This document shows, piece by piece, positions 1-8,686 of a stretch of DNA of 64,000 nt. The stretch spans positions 806,001-870,000 of the forward strand of contig NZ_JAUHLN010000002.1 in the NCBI RefSeq assembly GCF_030412265.1, read 5' to 3'. Made by a program: the position numbers and the translations under genes. The notes beneath the pieces are model-generated. The model saw nothing but the letters and a program-made list of their open reading frames with translations. It had not been told where the DNA came from and made no database searches. Within the stretch, counting starts at the first letter, position 1, and every line of letters begins with the position of its first letter. Source of the stretch: Fictibacillus terranigra (GTDB lineage: Bacteria; Bacillota; Bacilli; Bacillales; Fictibacillaceae).

Positions 1-1131
1 ACCCGACTTATCCAAACCAACTGGAACCGCAGCTGGTACGGAGCCTTCCCACTCCACCCGGCTCCGGACAAACCTTGTAAATGGATTGGGCTTTAGAAAA
101 TCTTCCTGCAGTTCTGTTTTTAAAACGCCGAGATGAACCTTATCAGCATTCAGCGCTTTTAAAAGAAACGGCCGCACGAACAGCTCACAGCCAACAAAGC
201 AGGCTGATGGGTTTCCGGAGAGGCCAAATAAAAGCTTCCCTTCATAAACAGCTGCGGAAGTCACGCTCCCAGGCCTCATCGCAATCTTATTAAAAAGCAA
301 TTCAGCTTCCATTTTTTTATAAATCGCCGGCAGATGATCAAAATCTCCTACTGAAACCCCCCCAGTAGTAATCAACACATCACATTGTTGTAAGGCGGCG
401 ATGATACCATTATACGTTTGCTCCAGATCATCCGGCATCTTCCCGAGCAAACGGGGTTCACCCCCGGCTTTTTTTATCTGGGAAGCAATCATGTACGCGT
501 TGCTGTTTCTGATCTTTCCGGGAACAAGCTCCTGCCCCACATCGAGCAGTTCGGTACCAGTCGCCAAGATGCCGACCACCGGCTTCTTCATGACCTGCAC
601 TCTTTCATAGCCGAAAGTAGCCAGAAGAGCTACAGCACCCGGATGAATTTTTGACCCTTTTTTCAAAATGGGAGTACCCTGTTTCGTGTCTTCTCCTTGT
701 TTTGAAATATTATGACCGGGGGAAAAAACTCTTCCTATTTCAATTTTCCCGCTGCCGATCTCCTTTACAAGTTCAAGCATGATGACCGCATCCGCACCTT
801 TGGGGATTGCAGCCCCCGTCATTAACCTGACGGCCTCACCTTCTTGAACCGTTTTTTCAGAAACATGTCCAGCTCCAATGGAATCGATAACTTTTAACAG
901 GACAGGTGCCTGCTTCGATGCACACTGTGTATCCTCAGCTCTAACGGCAAAACCGTCATAAGGAGAACGGTCAAAGGGAGGCACATCATGAGTGGCTATA
1001 ATGTCCTCGGCTAAATAACGGTTGTCACATTCTTCTAGAGGAACCGTTTCTGTCGGCAATGTAATGGTTTGTTCAAGGATTCTGCTTGCCGCTTCCCAGA
1101 CAGGAATGATTTCTCGTTTTTCAATTGGCAC
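1..1131 (-). CDS. moeA: Molybdopterin molybdenumtransferase MoeA (3' end cut by window edge)
   Basis: Inserts molybdate into adenylylated molybdopterin in the last step of Mo-cofactor synthesis. The translated 377 codons, all in one open frame running off the left edge, show MoeA hallmarks: an N-terminal segment with the PFDRSPYDGFAVR block, the LMTGAAIPKGAD block, a central MoCF-type domain with GILATGTELL and TTGGVSVGDFD, and an RPG followed by GLSGNPSACF. The C-terminal domain IV is just beginning at the edge. I chose the GTG at 1131 because GAGGTGA sits 5 bases upstream; an ATG at 1149 lies upstream of that ribosome site. No other Mo-cofactor gene is visible in the window, so partners must lie to the left. 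Confidence 0.93.
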   Translation of the reverse strand, partial: MPIEKREIIPVWEAASRILEQTITLPTETVPLEECDNRYLAEDIIATHDVPPFDRSPYDGFAVRAEDTQCASKQAPVLLKVIDSIGAGHVSEKTVQEGEAVRLMTGAAIPKGADAVIMLELVKEIGSGKIEIGRVFSPGHNISKQGEDTKQGTPILKKGSKIHPGAVALLATFGYERVQVMKKPVVGILATGTELLDVGQELVPGKIRNSNAYMIASQIKKAGGEPRLLGKMPDDLEQTYNGIIAALQQCDVLITTGGVSVGDFDHLPAIYKKMEAELLFNKIAMRPGSVTSAAVYEGKLLFGLSGNPSACFVGCELFVRPFLLKALNADKVHLGVLKTELQEDFLKPNPFTRFVRSRVEWEGSVPAAVPVGLDKSG

Positions 1132-1164
1132 GATGCTCACCTCTTTCATTTATTTTTCCATCAT

Positions 1165-1929
1165 TTATAAATATTTAGCAAACCATTTTACAGTTTCAAG
1201 GTAGGCTGTTCTTGATACTTTATGGCCTGAAGTTTCATCTGCGATATATTGAATCTTCTCAGGATTTTTATAAACAGCCTTTGCTTTTCGATAAAAATCA
1301 TAACTTTGGCTGAACGGCACCACTTCATCAATCTTGCTGTGCCATAATAAAAGAGGGCGGTTATCAAGCTTCTCCATGCAGGATGTTAAATCAAAAGGCT
1401 TGATGATGGAGATCACCTTTGCCAGCGCTTCCTCTGAAAAAGGAAAAGATACTTCCTGCTGTTTTATTTTTTCGATCTGCCAATAGGCGAAATTTTCATA
1501 ACTCGGCGTTCCCATAAGTGTTACAGCAGCCTTAACATAAGGATATTGAGACAATGAACCGAAGGTAATTATCGCTCCCATTGAAGTGCCCGAAAGCCCT
1601 ACCCGCTGCTCGTCAATCAAGCCTTCGCGGTCAAGAGACTGAACCAGTGTATGTACGTCCGTTATTCCTTGAACAACAATATCCCAGAAGGAGTACATCC
1701 TTTTATCTCCGGAAACGTCCGTTATTCGTTCACCATGATGGAGCATATCGGGAAGAACGACTCGATAGCCTTTTTCTGCTAGGGCATAGGCAAAATGAAG
1801 GTTGTGCTCCTTCGCACTTGTAAACCCATGGATGAATATCATTAGTGGAAGCTTCTCATTCTCTTTCCCTGCTTCAAAGGCATGCAGCACCGGAATATTT
1901 TCGATTGTTCGTGTTTCTATGGTTACCAT
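1165..1929 (-). CDS. yitV: YitV-like alpha/beta-hydrolase (esterase)
   Basis: A 254-residue soluble alpha/beta-hydrolase, probably an esterase. Visible features are the oxyanion-strand motif IFIHGFTSAKEH near residues 31-42, the nucleophile elbow GLSGTSMGA (Ser near 115), an acidic residue in LLWHSKIDEVVP, and a C-terminal His in ETSGHKVS, i.e. a full Ser-Asp-His triad. Length and sequence match B. subtilis YitV (about 255 aa), and yitU lies two genes away as in B. subtilis. A short AAGGAT precedes the ATG. It is 15 bases downstream of the moeA start side and transcribed the same way. Substrate is unknown. Confidence 0.85.
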   Translation of the reverse strand: MVTIETRTIENIPVLHAFEAGKENEKLPLMIFIHGFTSAKEHNLHFAYALAEKGYRVVLPDMLHHGERITDVSGDKRMYSFWDIVVQGITDVHTLVQSLDREGLIDEQRVGLSGTSMGAIITFGSLSQYPYVKAAVTLMGTPSYENFAYWQIEKIKQQEVSFPFSEEALAKVISIIKPFDLTSCMEKLDNRPLLLWHSKIDEVVPFSQSYDFYRKAKAVYKNPEKIQYIADETSGHKVSRTAYLETVKWFAKYL

Positions 1930-1987
1930 ATCCTTCTCCTTTGCTTACCGTTTTCTCTATCATAACAAGTTAATTGAAATTTGCCGA

Positions 1988-2010
1988 TAAAAAAACCCGT
2001 TTGCACGGGT
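1988..2010 (-). terminator. Intrinsic terminator of the 91-aa protein gene
   Basis: Read on the minus strand, ACCCGT and ACGGGT form a short GC stem with a 4-base loop, followed by a run of T (seven A on the plus strand at about 1989-1995). It lies just past the stop of the 2018-2293 gene and upstream of the esterase gene. Confidence 0.75.
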
Positions 2011-2017
2011 CTTTGCC

Positions 2018-2293
2018 TTACTGTTTCTTTTCGTTGTAGTAATCAACGGGATACATGCTTCCTTCCGAAACCATTTCATTGTCTCTAATATCGAACGGAT
2101 CGGGATGACCCGCTTTATTGACTGGAAGTTTTCCTTGTTTATCATCTTTTGTAAGGAATGGAAGGACTTTATCTTTCATCTCATTAACCATCATTTTAGC
2201 CATGACCCGGTTTGAACCTTTTCGTAAGAGGTAGGATGTTACCCCAGCAGCGGACAATGCAAATCCGGATAGCAGCAAATATTTTTTCTTCAT
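2018..2293 (-). CDS. Small hypothetical protein with N-terminal membrane anchor
   Basis: A 91-residue protein I do not recognise. Residues 1-3 are lysine-rich, residues about 5-22 are a hydrophobic stretch with small residues (possible signal anchor), and the remainder is polar with Lys, Asp and Asn. AGGAGGAG about 6 bases before the ATG strongly supports translation. It has its own terminator and is divergent from yitU. No Cys lipobox is present. It could be a small membrane-attached or exported protein; no function can be assigned. Confidence 0.7.
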   Translation of the reverse strand: MKKKYLLLSGFALSAAGVTSYLLRKGSNRVMAKMMVNEMKDKVLPFLTKDDKQGKLPVNKAGHPDPFDIRDNEMVSEGSMYPVDYYNEKKQ

Positions 2294-2429
2294 GGAAACT
2301 CCTCCTTCTTATCATGGATATGTAGTAGGATTACCCTCGACCACGAAAGGTAAAACTTCCTTATATTGGACAGTGATTAAGGAAAGCATTACACTAAACT
2401 TGAGAACCGTAGAAAAGGCAGGAATCTGA

Positions 2430-3248
2430 ATGAAGAAACCATATTTAATCGCGCTAGATCTTGACGGCACCTTATTGAATGATAAAAAAACGATTTCCAA
2501 CCGAACCAAAAAAGCCGTTCTTCAAGCTAAAGAGGATGGCCACATTGTCTGCATTTCAACCGGACGTCCATACCGGGCGAGCACGATGTATTATGACGAG
2601 CTTGGGTTAAAGACACCGATCGTAAACTTTAACGGCGCGTTTGTCCATCACCCTCACGATAAAAAATTTGGTGTATATCATAGTCCTTTGGAACTTTCCA
2701 CCGCTAAAAAAGTCATTCAAACTGCTGAAGATTTTCTAGTTAAAAATATTATGGCTGAAGTATTGGATGATGTGTATTTGCATAAAGATGATGAAGTCAT
2801 CGTTAATACATTTATGATGGGTGAAAATCCTGCTCAGACTGGAGATCTTCAATACATGCTCCAAAAGGATCCTACCTCCATCCTGATTCACCCCCAGGAC
2901 CATCATGTGGCTGAATTACGGGATCAGCTGAAACAGGAACACGCGGAAGTGATTGACCAGCGAGTTTGGGCTGCTCCATGGAGCATCATTGAAATCATCC
3001 GTGCTGGTTTAAACAAGGCCGTCGGATTAAAAAAAATCGCTGAATACTACAATATTCCTCAAGAAAGGGTCATTGCGTTCGGAGATGAAGACAATGACCT
3101 TGAAATGATTGAGTACGCAGGGCATGGCATCGCAATGGGCAACGCGATATCTGAACTGAAAAACATCGCAAACTGCGTTACAGCAACGAACGAAGAAGAG
3201 GGCATCGCTCTTTATTTAGAAAATGTATTGTCATTAAAATACAGTTGA
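2430..3248 (+). CDS. yitU: YitU-type Cof/HAD-superfamily phosphatase
   Basis: A 272-residue cytoplasmic HAD phosphatase of the Cof (IIB) type. Motif I is DLDGTLL (nucleophile Asp10, general acid Asp12), motif II is the STGRP segment near residue 45, and motif IV is FGDEDNDLEM near 217-226 with the following GIAMGNA. The long cap between the motifs is typical of Cof proteins that act on sugar phosphates, FMN precursors or pyridoxal phosphate. B. subtilis YitU is reported to have 5-amino-6-ribitylamino-uracil phosphate phosphatase activity in the riboflavin pathway; that function is inferred here only by family. A terminator follows directly. Confidence 0.88.
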   Translation: MKKPYLIALDLDGTLLNDKKTISNRTKKAVLQAKEDGHIVCISTGRPYRASTMYYDELGLKTPIVNFNGAFVHHPHDKKFGVYHSPLELSTAKKVIQTAEDFLVKNIMAEVLDDVYLHKDDEVIVNTFMMGENPAQTGDLQYMLQKDPTSILIHPQDHHVAELRDQLKQEHAEVIDQRVWAAPWSIIEIIRAGLNKAVGLKKIAEYYNIPQERVIAFGDEDNDLEMIEYAGHGIAMGNAISELKNIANCVTATNEEEGIALYLENVLSLKYS

Positions 3249-3255
3249 TTCCAAA

Positions 3256-3293
3256 AGCCCGGCAAAAGGAGAACCTTCTGCCGGGCTTTTTTA
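3256..3293 (+). terminator. Intrinsic terminator of yitU
   Basis: AGCCCGGCA (3256-3264) pairs with TGCCGGGCT (3279-3287) around a 14-base loop and is followed by a run of six T. Perfect 9-bp GC-rich stem. Confidence 0.92.
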
Positions 3294-3377
3294 TAAATTT
3301 TGGAAGAGTGGCCATTCTACATAAAACTCGTGCTTGTGTAAAAAACTAAAGTAAACCCCGTTAGGAGGCGAACATAT

Positions 3378-3521
3378 ATGAGCAAGCACAGCAAATCAAA
3401 AAGAGCCATACAGCAGGGCGCCGATGAAGCAAGGAATAATGACGTTCAGCAGCAGCTGAATGAAGATATTCAAGAAACGAAACAAGAGGTTCAAAAAGAA
3501 ATTACGCTGGGAGGAAATTAA
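3378..3521 (+). CDS. Small hydrophilic protein (47 aa)
   Basis: A short open frame encoding 47 residues, very rich in Lys, Gln, Glu and Asn and predicted helical. TAGGAGGCG lies 8 bases before the ATG. It ends 4 bases before the start of the next gene, whose ribosome site lies inside its last codons, so the two are probably translationally coupled. The composition resembles small spore or stress proteins of Bacillus, but I do not recognise the family. Confidence 0.6.
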   Translation: MSKHSKSKRAIQQGADEARNNDVQQQLNEDIQETKQEVQKEITLGGN

Positions 3522-3525
3522 GGCT

Positions 3526-3789
3526 ATGGGTAACAATATTTTTCAAAGAGCAAAAGAAGCGGTTTCCAATCTTGTTGGAAAAAATGAAGAAGGGCAGCAC
3601 ACTCAGCAGCAGCGCCAGGATGAACAAATCAGCCAGCAAAAAAATGATTTCAGCAACGACGACATTTCTGTAGCGGAAAACATTATCTCATCTGCCATGG
3701 CGGACTCATCTGACGCAGAGCGCCAGCAGCTTGCTGAGCTTCAACAAGAGCTTGACCAGACAAAAAACAGCACCAAAGATCAACTGTAA
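3526..3789 (+). CDS. DUF3813-like small protein
   Basis: An 87-residue protein starting MGNNIFQRAKEAVSNL, glutamine-rich in the middle and with a C-terminal helix of the type ADSSDAERQQLAELQQELD. As far as I remember, this pattern fits the DUF3813 family found beside yitU in Bacillus, but I could not compare it. I chose the ATG at 3526: GGGAGG (3509-3514) lies 11 bases upstream, while the longer frame from 3460 overlaps the preceding small gene and has no ribosome site. It forms a two-gene unit with the 47-aa protein. Function unknown. Confidence 0.6.
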   Translation: MGNNIFQRAKEAVSNLVGKNEEGQHTQQQRQDEQISQQKNDFSNDDISVAENIISSAMADSSDAERQQLAELQQELDQTKNSTKDQL

Positions 3790-3821
3790 AAGGCCGAGAG
3801 TTTTCTCTCAGCCTTTTTTTG
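3788..3821. terminator. Intrinsic terminator between convergent genes
   Basis: AGGCCGAGAG and CTCTCAGCCT form a stem with a TTTT loop and one mismatch, with A-rich left flank and T7 right flank. It can serve the plus-strand small-gene pair and, in reverse, the GDSL esterase gene. Confidence 0.85.
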
Positions 3822-3828
3822 TACTTTT

Positions 3829-4416
3829 TTACTGCTGTAAAATGGGTTTTGTAGAACATGCTTTTGTAAGCTTTTCCATTTTTTGGATGACGAGATCCGC
3901 CAACAGCTTATACCCCTTTTTATTGAAATGCAGGCCATCTTCGTTCAGCATCTGGCAATAATCCTTGCCGATCATCTCTGCCCACAAATCAACAAAATGA
4001 GTATTGTACTTTTTTGCCAGTTCTCTTACCGCTTTCGCATAGTGTTTTAAGCCCTCATTTGACCTCGCGTGCTGAAACCGCTCATTGACGGGAGATGGAG
4101 AAACAAGGATCACCTTTGATGGGCCCAGCTTTTCTATCATATATTCGAGATTATTCTTATATTCTTCGACTTCGATCAAGCGGTGGCTGCTCGCATCATT
4201 CGCACCAAAAAGGATGGTCACCAGATCAGGGTTATGCCGCAGCACATCTTCCTGGAAACGGGTTAATGCGACCCTTGTCGTTTCAGCAGGAACCCCGGCA
4301 TTTATAACATTCCATTTCTGCAGGGATAAACGAACGCGCGACGTCAGTCTAAGTGAACCATCATCGCTTTTTTCCTTGGATGTAATACTGTCACCGAAGC
4401 AGACCAATGTTTTCAT
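3829..4416 (-). CDS. SGNH/GDSL-family esterase
   Basis: A 195-residue SGNH hydrolase, expected to hydrolyse ester bonds in small lipidic or acetylated substrates. Block I is CFGDSIT (Ser near residue 9), block II carries NAGVPAETT, block III is FGANDASS and block V is EDGLHFNKKGY with the catalytic Asp and His. The overall pattern, including the KVILVSPSPV strand, resembles isoamyl-acetate-hydrolysing esterases (IAH1 type). There is no signal peptide, so it is probably cytoplasmic. The open frame extends to 4485, but the ATG at 4416 has GGGGGGAG 4 bases upstream and begins directly at block I, so I chose that. Substrate not predictable. Confidence 0.82.
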   Translation of the reverse strand: MKTLVCFGDSITSKEKSDDGSLRLTSRVRLSLQKWNVINAGVPAETTRVALTRFQEDVLRHNPDLVTILFGANDASSHRLIEVEEYKNNLEYMIEKLGPSKVILVSPSPVNERFQHARSNEGLKHYAKAVRELAKKYNTHFVDLWAEMIGKDYCQMLNEDGLHFNKKGYKLLADLVIQKMEKLTKACSTKPILQQ

Positions 4417-4504
4417 GAACTCCCCCCTTGCCACTTTTGTCGTTCCATTAACATAATTATTCGATCGTAAATTTGATTTACTCACAGTCGCAACGTGAAT
4501 ATTT

Positions 4505-4513
4505 TGTTATAAT
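4505..4513 (+). promoter_or_regulatory. Extended -10 promoter element for the GNAT/Nfu_N unit
   Basis: TGT followed by TATAAT (4508-4513) makes an extended -10 element 35 bases before the acetyltransferase ATG. No good -35 hexamer is visible, which is usual for TGnTATAAT promoters. Confidence 0.55.
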
Positions 4514-4547
4514 GTAGCTACAATACCTATTTGCATGGAGGATTTCA

Positions 4548-5000
4548 ATGTTTGTCTATGAAGTACCGGCTGACGCCACCGACGATTTAAAGAAAAAAAT
4601 AGCCGATTTGGTCTCTCAGCAGCGAACGCGGTCAGAAGATGATGGCAGTTATCAAAAAGTGTTAAGCGGCATTTCTTTGGCCATCCGGAAAGATTCGAAC
4701 TCGGGTGTCATTATTGCTGAGGAGGCAGGAGAAGTTCATGGAATAGCTTTTTACAACCTTGGAATCAGCTTGCCGCTCGGCGGGCCCTACCTTTGGCTGA
4801 ATGAACTTTTTGTCAGGGAAAATTCGCGAAACAAAGGGATCGCCAGAAAAATTTTGCTTCATCTGATCCATTGGGCAGAACGCGAAGGCATTAAGTCCAT
4901 CGAACTTGAAACCGGGATCAACAATTCAGTCACAAAACATTTGTATAATTCCCTTGATTTTCATGATATCGTTTCACAGAGGTATCAATTTAATTTCTAA
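4548..5000 (+). CDS. GNAT-family N-acetyltransferase
   Basis: A 150-residue acetyltransferase of the Gcn5 fold. The acetyl-CoA loop is visible as ENSRNKGIARKILLHL (R-x-x-G-x-A type) near residues 107-122, preceded by the beta-strand WLNELFVR and followed by the strand IKSIELETGINN. GGAGGATTTCA lies before the ATG. It is followed after 18 bases by an Nfu_N-domain gene on the same strand and probably co-transcribed with it. The acceptor substrate cannot be read from sequence. Confidence 0.85.
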   Translation: MFVYEVPADATDDLKKKIADLVSQQRTRSEDDGSYQKVLSGISLAIRKDSNSGVIIAEEAGEVHGIAFYNLGISLPLGGPYLWLNELFVRENSRNKGIARKILLHLIHWAEREGIKSIELETGINNSVTKHLYNSLDFHDIVSQRYQFNF

Positions 5001-5018
5001 TTACAGGAGATGATAAGA

Positions 5019-5276
5019 ATGGATGTAGAATTCGGAATACAACCAACTCCCAACCCAAACTCTTTGAAGTTTTCAGCGAGCCAGCCCTTTTTGGAAGTCA
5101 GATTATCCGCACGGGCAGGAGAGGCAACTGATTCAGACCTGGCAAATTCGCTTCTTGCCATTGAAGGTGTCGAATCGATTTTCGGTTTTCAGGATTTCAT
5201 TACCGTAAATAAATTCCCTGAAAGTGATTGGGACGAACTTGTGCCACATATTCAAAAAGTATTAGAAACGCTCTAA
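5019..5276 (+). CDS. Nfu/NifU N-terminal-domain protein
   Basis: An 85-residue protein corresponding to a stand-alone Nfu_N domain. The diagnostic segment is the start IQPTPNPNSLKFS, followed by AIEGVESIFGFQDFITVNK. Nfu_N domains accompany Fe-S scaffold proteins but lack the CxxC cluster-binding domain, and no CxxC is present here. I chose ATG 5019, since the upstream ATG at 5010 sits only one base from the AGGAG ribosome site, whereas 5019 has 9-base spacing. A bidirectional terminator follows. A role in Fe-S assembly is inferred from the family only. Confidence 0.82.
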   Translation: MDVEFGIQPTPNPNSLKFSASQPFLEVRLSARAGEATDSDLANSLLAIEGVESIFGFQDFITVNKFPESDWDELVPHIQKVLETL

Positions 5277-5278
5277 TC

Positions 5279-5317
5279 AAAAAACGTACCTGCAATGATT
5301 CAGCAGGTACGTTTTTT
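5279..5317. terminator. Bidirectional terminator
   Basis: AAAAAACGTACCTGC (5279-5293) is perfectly complementary to GCAGGTACGTTTTTT (5303-5317), with A-tract and T-tract flanks. It serves both the Nfu_N gene and the convergent yitT gene. Confidence 0.93.
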
Positions 5318-5319
5318 CA

Positions 5320-6171
5320 TTAATCATCTTTACGGAACAAGCCGAATACCCCAGTAGTGTTTACAATATTGGTAAAGGCACTCGGGTCGACCTCTTTAAT
5401 GATGTTTTCCAGATCATATAGTTCATAGCGGGTGACTACAATGACCAGCATCTCTTTGTTTTCATTTGAAAAAGCTCCTTTTGCCGGTACGATCGTGATC
5501 CCGCGGACTAGCCTGGAATGGATGGCCTCTTTCAATTCGTTTCCTTTTTTCGTAACTATCATTGCTGTCAGCTTTTCATGGCGTGTATGGATGGCATCGA
5601 TGACACGTGTACTCACATATAACGCTACAAGTGTATAAAGTGCTTTTTCCCATCCGAAAAGCAATCCGGCCGCCAGGATGATACTCCCGTTTAAGATCAA
5701 GAAATAGGTTCCAATCGGGCGATTATGCTTGCGGGATAAAATCATAGCTACAATATCGAGACCCCCTGTTGAGGCACCATATTTCAGCGTAAAGCCCACT
5801 CCGATCGCCGCAATAACTCCGCCGAACACCGCATTTAGCAGGATATCCTTTGAGATCTCAACAATAGGGATAATTTCGAGGAAAAATGTCATCATAAAAA
5901 CGCAAAAAAAGCTGTAGATCGTAAAGGATTTTCCTACTTTCAGCCAGCCTAAAACAGCAACCGGGACATTTAGTGCGAACAACAGCATCCCTGTTGAAAT
6001 TGGGATTGGTGAATGGACGAGCAGATTCGATACGAGCTGCGCTACACCAGTAAACCCGCTCGCATAGACCTTGGCTGGTATTAAGAATAAATTTAGGGCA
6101 ACGGCGTTCAATGCTGCACCAAAAATAATCACAACAATTTTCTTGATTTCCTGCATGGGTGTGTAATTCAT
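5320..6171 (-). CDS. yitT: YitT-family membrane protein (DUF161 + DUF2179)
   Basis: A 283-residue integral membrane protein. The first about 200 residues contain five to six hydrophobic helices including NLFLIPAKVYASGFTG and KYGASTGGLDIVAMILSRKH, which are typical of YitT/DUF161 proteins. The last about 80 residues form the cytoplasmic DUF2179 domain (RLVRGITIVPAKGAFSNENKEML and the TGVFGLF end). Length equals B. subtilis YitT (about 280). It is divergent from the DegV gene, as the yitS-yitT neighbourhood of B. subtilis suggests. The transported or bound molecule is unknown. Confidence 0.9.
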   Translation of the reverse strand: MNYTPMQEIKKIVVIIFGAALNAVALNLFLIPAKVYASGFTGVAQLVSNLLVHSPIPISTGMLLFALNVPVAVLGWLKVGKSFTIYSFFCVFMMTFFLEIIPIVEISKDILLNAVFGGVIAAIGVGFTLKYGASTGGLDIVAMILSRKHNRPIGTYFLILNGSIILAAGLLFGWEKALYTLVALYVSTRVIDAIHTRHEKLTAMIVTKKGNELKEAIHSRLVRGITIVPAKGAFSNENKEMLVIVVTRYELYDLENIIKEVDPSAFTNIVNTTGVFGLFRKDD

Positions 6172-6332
6172 TATTCAATTTCCTTTCGATTCATAGCTTC
6201 CCAACTATACTTTTTTATCAGAATTAACTTCGGGAGTCAATAGGTGCAAGTTCTTAAACTCAAACATTCTATTGCCTTTGCCATTGCTCAAGTATACACT
6301 TAGAGTATCTTACATAAATGAAGGTGATTGAT

Positions 6333-7199
6333 ATGGGAGTCCAGATCATAACAGACAGCGGCTGCGATTTGCCGCAGCACATCATAGACGAGTTTGAGAT
6401 TAATATGCTTCCTTTAGTGGTAACCATTCATGACCGTGAAGAATATGACCGGAAAACCATACAGCCTCTTCAGCTGTATAACGAGATGCGCGAAGGAGCG
6501 GCTCCGAAAACATCCCAGGTTCCTCCTCTTCTTGTCAGGGAAGCCTTTCAAAAATGCGCACAGTCTGGTACCCCTTGCGTATACATCACTCTTTCCTCAG
6601 GTTTAAGCGGGACGTTTCAGACAGCTGAGCTGATCCGCCAGGAGGTGCTTGAGGAATTTCCTCATGCCAGCATTGCTGTTGTAGACAGCAAATGTGCTTC
6701 ACTGGGCTTTGGACTTGTCGTCTATCAAGCAGCGAAGCTTGCGAAAGAAGGAAAGAGTCTAGAACAAGTGATCAAAGCTGCGGAATATTACCTCAGCCAT
6801 TCTGAGCATATTTTTACTGTAGATGACCTGGAATATTTACTGCGGGGCGGACGGGTAAGCCGAACAGCAGCTGTCATGGGAAGCCTGCTGAAAATTAAGC
6901 CGGTTCTTCATATGAAGGAAGGCAAACTCTATCCTATCGAAAAGATTCGGGGAAAAAAGAAAGTGTTTGGCCGGATGATTGAGTTGATGAAGGAACGCGG
7001 CACTTCCTTTGAAAATCAGATTATCGGGATCAGCCATGCGGATGATCAAGAAGCCGCTAATACACTTAAAGAAATGATCAGGGCAGAAACAGGATGTGAG
7101 CAGATTATGATTTCGATGATCGGGTGTGCCATAGGCTCACATGCAGGTCCGGGAACGATTGCCATGTTCTTTTTAACAAAGCCGTATTCCGATGCATAA
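6333..7199 (+). CDS. yitS: DegV-family fatty-acid-binding protein (YitS-like)
   Basis: A 288-residue DegV protein. These bind a fatty acid between two domains, and some present it to fatty-acid kinase FakA. The opening IITDSGCDLP motif, the SQVPP segment, the TLSSGLSGTFQTA loop, the VDDLEYLLRGGRVS segment and the closing HAGPGTIAMFF are all family signatures. ATG 6333 is preferred over the in-frame ATG 6318 because AAGGTGAT lies just before it. It is divergent from yitT. B. subtilis YitS is about 283 aa, so this is full length. Confidence 0.9.
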   Translation: MGVQIITDSGCDLPQHIIDEFEINMLPLVVTIHDREEYDRKTIQPLQLYNEMREGAAPKTSQVPPLLVREAFQKCAQSGTPCVYITLSSGLSGTFQTAELIRQEVLEEFPHASIAVVDSKCASLGFGLVVYQAAKLAKEGKSLEQVIKAAEYYLSHSEHIFTVDDLEYLLRGGRVSRTAAVMGSLLKIKPVLHMKEGKLYPIEKIRGKKKVFGRMIELMKERGTSFENQIIGISHADDQEAANTLKEMIRAETGCEQIMISMIGCAIGSHAGPGTIAMFFLTKPYSDA

Positions 7200-7244
7200 C
7201 TTTCATCCCGCACGCCCATGTTAAATCATGAGGAGGCGAGATGC

Positions 7245-7382
7245 GTGACTCATAAGTACACGAAAGATGATAATAAAAAGAAACACGATCACCAAGCGGA
7301 TCGACAGCTTAAGAACCAGGCAGAACACGAGAATAAAATGGCTGGTAAACATTCTTATTCAAAAGAGGCCGATCATCTTTAA
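7245..7382 (+). CDS. Small charged protein, GTG start (45 aa, DUF3941-like)
   Basis: A 45-residue Lys/His/Asp/Asn-rich protein. The in-frame start is GTG at 7245, with GAGGAGG 8 bases upstream; the ATG at 7241 is out of frame and stops after three codons. The ending HSYSKEADHL resembles, from memory, the DUF3941 small-protein family of Bacillus. A strong terminator follows 6 bases after the stop. It is probably co-transcribed with degV (45-base gap). Role unknown. Confidence 0.6.
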   Translation: MTHKYTKDDNKKKHDHQADRQLKNQAEHENKMAGKHSYSKEADHL

Positions 7383-7388
7383 GAACAT

Positions 7389-7418
7389 AAAAAAGCATCC
7401 TATGCGGATGCTTTTTTA
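7389..7418. terminator. Intrinsic terminator (bidirectional)
   Basis: AAAAAAGCATCC and GGATGCTTTTTT flank a 5-base loop. It serves the 45-aa gene and, reversed, the hmp gene whose stop is at 7419. Confidence 0.9.
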
Positions 7419-8648
7419 TTATAACTGTACAGTTTCCGGTTCTGTAAGTTCCGCTGCAGGACCAAAGAATTCAAAATGAATATGGCTGTTGGAGACTCCT
7501 AATTCCCCAAGGTACTTGTATATAGCCTTCATAAAAGGCACCGGCCCGCAAAAATAATAATCAGCTTTAATATCCAGATTGAGCTCCTTAAGCCACTCCA
7601 GGTCAATATACCCCTCTTTATGGAATACAGCTTGTTCTTTGTCTGCATCAGATGGCTTTTCATACACCACATAACTGTGAATATGGTCCAATTCAGCCGC
7701 TTTTTTCACATGTTCTCTAAACGCGTGATGTGAGCTGTCGATGGCCGCATGAATAAACGTTATTTCCCTTTCATGGGGAGCTTGATACAGCGTATTTAGC
7801 ATACTGATCATCGGGGTTAAACCAACCCCTCCGCTCAGCAGCACAACCGGGTTCTCTCTTTTTGTATCAAGATAAAACTCCCCTGCTGGAACACTGACTG
7901 GGAGAATGTCCCCTTGTTTGATATGATCATGGAGATATGTCGAAACTTTCCCTGGATGTGCTCCCTCCCCCTCTTTCTTAACACTGATCCGGTAATATGG
8001 TTTGCCAGATGCATCTGATAAGCTGTATTGGCGGATGTGACTGTATTCTTCCCCCATGATGTTAAACTTGATACTGATGTATTGTCCCGGTTTAAAATCA
8101 GCGATTGGTTTTTGATCTGCTGGCACCAGGTAATAAGACGTAATGACAGAGCTCTCTGCCTCGACACGATCCACGATAAAGTCCCGGAACCCTTCCCAGC
8201 CTCCTTGCTGCTGTTCCGATTCAGCATACATTTCACTCTCTATCCCGATAAATGCATCAGCAATCACACCATATGCTTTACCCCATGCCTCTATAATCTC
8301 TGGGGTGGCTGCATCCCCAAGCACCTCCTTGATCGCGATAAGAAGATGCTCCCCTACGATCGGATAATGCTCAGGCTGAACACCTAAGCTTCTGTGCTTC
8401 TGGGCAATCTGCTTCACTGCCGGTATGATCGCTTCCAGCTGGTCAATATTGGCTGCTGCAGCATAGACGGCGTTGGCCAGTGCTGTCTGCTGACGGCCCT
8501 TCTTTTGATTCGCATGATTAAAAATATTTAAAAGTTCAGGGTGTTTGGTGAACAAATTTTTATAAAAACAGGAAGTAATCTCCGTTCCGTGAGTTTTAAG
8601 AACGGGTACGGTTGATTTAATCACTTTAATTGTCTCTTGGTCCAGCAT
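7419..8648 (-). CDS. hmp: Flavohemoprotein Hmp (nitric oxide dioxygenase)
   Basis: A 409-residue cytoplasmic enzyme that converts NO and O2 to nitrate using NAD(P)H. An N-terminal globin domain (about 1-140) has the proximal-heme His in [16 protein letters not shown]. The ferredoxin-reductase-like FAD domain follows with RQYSLSD, then the NAD domain with [15 protein letters not shown] and [10 protein letters not shown]. Length matches family members (about 400). Start at 8648 is preceded by AAAGGGGA. The promoter region carries a CRP/FNR-type palindrome and a TATAAT, suggesting oxygen- or NO-responsive control. Single-gene unit. Confidence 0.95.
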   Translation of the reverse strand: MLDQETIKVIKSTVPVLKTHGTEITSCFYKNLFTKHPELLNIFNHANQKKGRQQTALANAVYAAAANIDQLEAIIPAVKQIAQKHRSLGVQPEHYPIVGEHLLIAIKEVLGDAATPEIIEAWGKAYGVIADAFIGIESEMYAESEQQQGGWEGFRDFIVDRVEAESSVITSYYLVPADQKPIADFKPGQYISIKFNIMGEEYSHIRQYSLSDASGKPYYRISVKKEGEGAHPGKVSTYLHDHIKQGDILPVSVPAGEFYLDTKRENPVVLLSGGVGLTPMISMLNTLYQAPHEREITFIHAAIDSSHHAFREHVKKAAELDHIHSYVVYEKPSDADKEQAVFHKEGYIDLEWLKELNLDIKADYYFCGPVPFMKAIYKYLGELGVSNSHIHFEFFGPAAELTEPETVQL

Positions 8649-8686
8649 GACAAAGTCCCCTTTGCTTTAGTATCGATTACACGCTA

